DNA of 32,341 nucleotides, from positions 1 through 32,341 of the forward strand of contig JBNGIS010005716.1 of the NCBI GenBank assembly GCA_049999725.1, written 5' to 3'. Positions 31,092-32,341 of the stretch are shown here, piece by piece. How positions within the stretch are numbered: the stretch's first letter is position 1; every line of letters starts with the position of its first letter. The stretch is from Haplomitrium mnioides (taxonomy: Eukaryota; Marchantiophyta; Haplomitriopsida; Calobryales). The notes under the pieces are model-generated. The model did not search any database, had not been told where the DNA came from, and saw only the letters and a program-made list of their open reading frames with translations. Made by a program: the position numbers and the translations under genes.

Positions 31092-31154
31092 TGTCAGCCC
31101 CCTCCTTCTGGTCTTATCCTCCGAACACCGCTCTTCGGAAGGAAAAGGCTGACT
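31092..31154 (-). other. Terminal hairpin of repeat copy 3
   Basis: On the minus strand GTCAGCCTTTTCCTTC pairs with GAAGGAGGGGGCTGAC over 16 positions (three G.U-type), ending GACA at 31092. The position mismatched in copy 2 is paired here. Confidence 0.65.
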
Positions 31155-32341
31155 TTTACGGGTTTCAGGTCCTTTTATGAGATGGCCCCGCTGCAAGTTA
31201 TCAATTTCAGGCCTTAAGGGTGTTCCTTCTCACCTTACTAACCATTCTCCTTATTCAAATCTCTATTCAAACATTCACACACACCACAGAAGCGCCTCTG
31301 ATCAAATTCCAAAGTGTATTTCACGGATCCGAAATAGGATCCAGACTCAAAGTTTTACAATGCAGGATCAAGTCCTGATATCTGAATTATACAAGGGGTC
31401 TGCTCCCTTACTGCCTTATCCTCTAACTCTGATTCTTGGACCCCTGCTGATCTGAAATCCTGTTCACTTTGGATCTGAAATGTCTTCCCAGTAATTACAA
31501 ACAGAATACAAAATTAACTACACCCTGCATACACAACACCACACACTCCGCCGACATTCCTATGCCTTGGGCTGATCCCCGCAACACAGTCGTGACCTCT
31601 CAACCCTCCATTCCTCTCGTTCCTCTGCAGCTCCTCTGTTTCTCCCAAGATCTGATATTCACTGCCTCCCTTGCACTCATGCTCTTTATTCCAGCAATTC
31701 CAACCTTCTCTTGAGACTCACGATTTCAGTGACACGTCCTCTCTCTACTCACGCACCCTTCTCCAGATAGTCTTTTTACCTTCCCTCGCGAGGAGCCATG
31801 TTTGACTTCCTCAGGATCAGAAGAGGTCTTGTTTAACTTCCACCTCTGGAAGACAGTCCTCTCGACTGCTGGCCACCCACTCCACCTTGAGCTTCGAGGG
31901 GATCTTCTCTGCAGTGCGCGGGCACTAACACAGCCACTCCTCTCTTGACTCCACAAGATTTTAACGCCAGCAACCTTCTCCGAATGTTGCTGGGACTGAT
32001 CTCCTGCACAAACCAAAGCTGAGCTGACACCAGGACCCCCCCTTGGCTGCCCCTCACGAAATACAAACCGAAAGAATTCTCCTCTCCTTTGAATGTTGGT
32101 CCACCTCCAAATGTCGGTCTGCCTTCAAATGTGAGTACACCTGAGTAGTCTGAGCCTCTAGAGCCTCCTGCTCAGCGATTCCCAGCACCTCCTGAGTCCA
32201 CCTCCACCCTGTGATGGCCTTCCTTCATGAGTCTACCCAATGCACCAAGGTCTCACCAGAACTCTCTCCTCCGTATCTCGCTGCTTTCCTTGCACCCAAA
32301 AACAGTCCCCGTAGCTTCGAAGCGAGGTAGTCTATCCCCGC
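31092..32341 (-). repeat. GC-rich dispersed repeat, copy 3 (cut by window end)
   Basis: Reverse-complement homologue of copies 1 and 2, reading from the window edge to its end at 31092. Shared blocks are 32,100-32,210 (GGAGGTGGAC, CTCTAGAGGCTCAG), 31,720-31,940 (CCAGAGGTGGAAGTTAAA, GGTGCGTGAGTAGA) and 31,154-31,560 (GTATAATTCAGAT, ATTGTAAAACTTTGAGT, CGGGGCCAT). It is closer to copy 2 than to copy 1. ORFs inside it are incidental. Confidence 0.65.

Overview
This looks like plant nuclear DNA from a large, repeat-rich genome; a gymnosperm would fit, but that is inference. The reasons are a Ty3/gypsy chromovirus with a plant-type initiator-Met-tRNA primer site, long AT-rich intergenic DNA, heavily decayed genes with possible introns, and nested, diverged transposable elements. 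Two 100-N assembly gaps lie at 6237-6336 and 8476-8575. I see no intact gene, no tRNA or rRNA, and nothing bacterial.

Layout. (1) From 1 to about 16.5 kb there is an old AT-rich framework with two degraded genes in divergent orientation. On the minus strand is a DUF7869-type (transposase-like) protein: its N-terminal half lies at about 9.9-11.1 kb (perhaps starting at 11.6 kb) and its C-terminal half at 0.44-1.8 kb. On the plus strand, at 12.06-14.73 kb, is a second gene that I do not recognise. (2) Two diverged plus-strand copies of a GC-richer non-coding repeat (about 1.9-4.85 kb and 7.2-9.78 kb, with a further GC-rich block at 6.0-7.2 kb) sit between the two halves of the DUF7869 gene. A third copy runs in on the minus strand at 31.09 kb and passes the window end. 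All three end in a 62-63 nt hairpin beginning TGTC and ending GACA. (3) 16.5-21.2 kb is AT-rich spacer with one 119-codon ORF, a palindrome array and a repeated GTAGC box. (4) 21.2-22.8 kb holds the 3' end of a minus-strand gypsy element (integrase, chromodomain, LTR). (5) 24,148-30,212 is a complete but dead gypsy/chromovirus element with two LTRs and a matching 5-bp target duplication (TTTCC). It inserted into a coding-like minus-strand frame whose pieces lie at 24.03-24.14 and 30.22-30.50 kb, with a possible last exon at 23.5 kb.

The most unusual signals are short tandem arrays of near-perfect palindromes (period exactly 24 bp at three loci, 30 bp at a fourth) scattered through the framework DNA, and the divergent DUF7869 plus unknown-gene pair. 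Together they suggest a large two-gene mobile element that I cannot name.
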